Assembly: GCA_905250075.1 (NCBI GenBank)
Contig: CAJNOP010000002.1
Location: 2,299,867-2,363,866, forward strand
Source of the DNA: Rotaria sp. Silwood1
Lineage: Eukaryota > Rotifera > Eurotatoria > Philodinida > Philodinidae
DNA: 64,000 nucleotides
Reading direction: 5' to 3'
In this document: piece by piece, positions 61,251-64,000 of the stretch
Numbering within the stretch: position 1 is the first letter of the stretch
Layout of the letters: each line of letters starts with the position of its first letter
Made by a program: the position numbers and the translations under genes
Notes under the pieces: generated by a model
Databases searched by the model: none
What the model was told of the DNA's origin: nothing
Seen by the model: the letters and a program-made list of their open reading frames with translations, nothing else

Positions 61251-63963
61251 ATGGCAGACGACGATGTAGAAGATACATCTCCATCAGCATCTCAACCATT
61301 TTTTATTCGTGGTGGATGTAAGTTATTTGTTTGTGATTATTTATGTTCTTAAAATTCTATTGTTTTACCATTATAGTTCCTTTTGTATTTCTTCCAACAA
61401 CATTTACAACAGGTTTCACTGGTGCAAATAACCATACACGTGTTCCTACGACTGATGATCAAACAAAAACTGAATCAAAAAAGAAAGAAGTGAATGACGA
61501 GAACAGTGAAGAAATAAAAGTCGAAGAAGGAGTAGGTATGTACATATACAAATGAAAAAAGAAACTCATTGTAATTGAATGATTGTTCGACATCAAAGTA
61601 ACAACAATATTTGTTTTCATCTTAGCAAGCCTGGAATAAAAACTAACAAATCAAGTATAAAAAAAATTCTTATTTCACTTCTTTTTCTTTTTTAGAAACT
61701 ATTGAGAATGATGAAACAGACCACAAAAATGAGAATGACGATAACTCAGATGAAAATAGTGATCTTCGTATTAGTCAACCCGAATATAGTCAATTATTAA
61801 AAGGACTTGATTTCAGTCACGCAAGAATGGTAAACTAAAAATGACCGTTGATTTTTCTTGTATTTACTATTTCTACGTTTTCTTTTTGTATTATTAAGGT
61901 TGATGTAACAGATCTTTTACCTGATGAACTTGATCAACAAGAAAATAGCTTAACAAAAAATAAAAATGAGAATCTCGAAAAAGTCTTTACCAATACAAAA
62001 TATCAAAGTTCATCATCAGCCGATTCATCAATATCAAGTGATGACGTATTAAATAATCAAGCATCAAATAATAATCATGATACACATGATAATCAAGGAA
62101 ACGAAGATGCGAAATTAAAAAATGCTGCTAATGATATACAAGATGATTTAAATAATTTAGCTGCTATTATCCAAGCAGCATCACAATTACCCGTTGATAA
62201 TAATGAAGAAGAAAATAATGATAATTATTTACAAAAACGGCATACTTTTGATGAAGATGATGATACAAGTAAACAAGCAACACAAAATTATGATCTCAAT
62301 GATTTTGAGCAAGAGGTTTGAAACTTTCGTTTTTGTTTGTTTTTGTTTTGTTATTCAAGTTCACAAAGTAAACAGTGAAATATGTCAATGCATATTTTTT
62401 TACACGTCTTAATCTTCTAAAGAGTATTTCTTATGAATTCAAAACCTTACATGAAGAATCTTGTAGTTGTTTAAAGCAAAATTAACATTTTATTTTTATT
62501 CAATAGGATATAGTGCCATCATCAAGATCCAACAAAATGCCTCGTTTTATTAGTCAACAACATTCAAATGATATTCAAAATGAAAATAAATCATCTACAA
62601 TATACGTAGATATGAATACAAATATTCATACTGATACTCAAAATCAAACAAATGAAAAACAAGAACAAGAAGGATTTATGACTTGGGATAATTTAGTTTA
62701 TGGAACCAATCCAGTTAGAGAACCAGCAAATGAAATAATATTTTCTCAACCAATTGTTGATTCCCATTTAACACCTAAAAAGCCACAAGAACAAAATCCA
62801 TTACTATCTTCAGGAGAAAGAATTAAACAACATTTAAATTTATCAACACAACAAACGACTCATCATCGAATTCGTCAGGTAATATCATCATCATCATCAT
62901 CATCATCAGATACAGATTCTGTTATTCAATATGCATTACATCGTCCAAAACAAAAACAATCATCACCACCATCATCACAACAACAACAGCAGCAACAAGC
63001 GACATTACCAAGATTTCTACCACAAACATTAAGACAAGATAGTCAAGCAACATTAATTGATGAAAATCTTGATGATTTGAGTAGTCAATTAAAACAAGCT
63101 CTTATTGATCCAGAACGACAAACACTTAATACAAGTACAAAAGAAGAACGAACAATAGATGGAATTGGATCAATGTCATTACCATTATCAACACCAGATA
63201 TACTTTCAACTAATTTAGTTGATAATGCTGCATCAAATCGAATAAATATTAATTTAGGTCGACATTTATCAAATGAACAAATAAATTATGATCAACAACG
63301 TTATCAACATTCATCTGACATTCCTGAAAGTTCAAATCTACAAAGAAAAAACACTCATCCGTATCAAAGACATGTAACATCATGTCATTTTGAACGCAAA
63401 GATGGAAGTGGCTCACGAAAACCGGATGTAAATATTGTTATTTAAGACATATTAATGAAAATTCCTATGTTTTTTTTCGTATATTTATAAATAGGATAAT
63501 TGGTTATCTATGCTTGAGAGACTTGAATATGAACATAAAGCACGTTTAGAAAAACAACAACAACAGTATGAAAGTTCAATGCATAATCTTGAAGAAAAAA
63601 TGAAACGTCGTTTTGATGATTATCTTACATTAACGAATGGGTAAAAGAAACAAAAAAAATGCTTGTTAGTTTAAAAAACCTTTTTTTATCTTATTTTTCA
63701 TATAGTTTTCAAGAATCAAGATTAGATAATCATGATGATACAGTACATATATATCCTACACCTTCATCAGTACCAATTGATTCAAATATTGGAAGATATA
63801 AAGATCATTCATATCATCATCATCATCATCGAACATTAGCTAAAGATCTTATTTCTCATTATTATCCAGCCGATTCAACACTTAATATTCTTACATCAGA
63901 AAAAAGACGATCCATGGGTACAAATAATGTACCACGATCTCGATCAAGAGAAGACATTGCCAA
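61251..63963 (+). CDS. large Asn/Gln/Ser-rich protein with a coiled coil, 5' part
   Basis: Exons 61251-61317, 61377-61535, 61696-61829, 61899-62315, 62507-63427, 63495-63640 and 63706-63963 join in phase. The last donor (63964) shows the gene continues beyond the window. At least 700 aa are encoded. Residues 1-250 are acidic and Asn-rich. The middle (about 260-560) is Ser/Gln-rich with a run of Ser (AUC/TCA coded) and a run of seven Gln. It is followed by a strong helical coiled-coil segment (NWLSMLERLEYEHKARLEKQ; NLEEKMKRRFDDYLTL) and a His-run (HHHHHH) in exon 7. No signal peptide or membrane span is seen. I do not recognise it. The combination of a long disordered N-terminus and a coiled coil is common in centrosomal scaffolds, which is only a guess. 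Confidence 0.75.
62884..62907 (+). repeat. in-frame TCA repeat (poly-Ser) in the terminal gene
   Basis: Eight consecutive TCA codons, part of a low-complexity stretch. CAA/CAG-coded Gln runs (62979-62998) follow about 70 nt downstream. Confidence 0.8.
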
Positions 63964-64000
63964 GTACGTATATGTTTATGACAGAAAAAACAAAATATTT

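Noticed and set aside
1-64000. LTR elements, virus-like elements, CRISPR arrays, rRNA genes
   Set aside because: Looked for by motif and repeat structure. Nothing with reverse transcriptase, integrase, capsid-like blocks, long direct terminal repeats or spaced short repeats was seen.

Overview
The window is AT-rich eukaryotic nuclear DNA with compact multi-exon genes. Most introns are 50-70 bp, GT-AG, with a T-rich tract before the acceptor. A minority are 0.5-2.5 kb and hold repeats. The gene content is animal: the synaptic genes CADPS and synaptogyrin, a PI3K regulatory subunit, and ciliary genes. Base composition, intron style, small intergenic gaps and splice-acceptor-like sites just upstream of many start codons fit a bdelloid rotifer (Rotaria, Adineta or a relative). 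That assignment is an inference; no marker gene settles it. All identifications were made by reading translated sequence, without database searches. Exon joins were checked for reading phase by hand.

Layout. 0.5-4.4 kb: NFX1-type zinc-finger protein (+). 4.6-5.7 kb: mitochondrial MscS-like channel (+). 5.9-6.6 kb: unknown intronless gene (-). 9.3-9.8 kb: Pro/Gln-rich repeat protein (+). 10.2-11.3 kb: TMEM170 (-), divergent from IFT80 (11.5-19.5 kb, +), which is followed after 172 bp by a WDR93-like gene (19.6-26.7 kb, +). 26.8-32.5 kb: PI3K regulatory subunit with an N-terminal C1-SAM-C1 module (-), convergent with WDR93. 35.5-44.1 kb: CADPS/CAPS (+). 44.9-46.2 kb: unknown coiled-coil protein (+). 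47.0-47.6 kb: TMEM17 (+), followed after 146 bp by a CFAP97D-type gene (47.8-49.9 kb, +). 49.9-56.5 kb: gene-poor and repeat-bearing. 56.5-57.3 kb: synaptogyrin (+). 58.4-60.4 kb: MUS81 (+), followed after 140 bp by a short SEC20/BNIP1-like SNARE (60.5-60.8 kb, +). 61.3 kb to the window end: start of a large low-complexity, partly coiled-coil protein (+).

How the genes work together. Four ciliary genes lie within 38 kb as two tight tandem pairs, IFT80-WDR93 and TMEM17-CFAP97D. The first gene of the second pair has a full RFX X-box match 58 bp upstream of its start. CADPS and synaptogyrin act in regulated exocytosis and synaptic or dense-core vesicles. PIK3R acts in phosphoinositide signalling.

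Several introns and the 50-56 kb gap carry non-autonomous DNA-transposon-like inverted-repeat elements. The clearest is a 777-bp TA-flanked element with about 220-bp inverted arms in an IFT80 intron; a decayed relative lies in an NFX1 intron. No retroviral, LTR or other virus-like element, CRISPR array, rRNA or convincing tRNA was seen.
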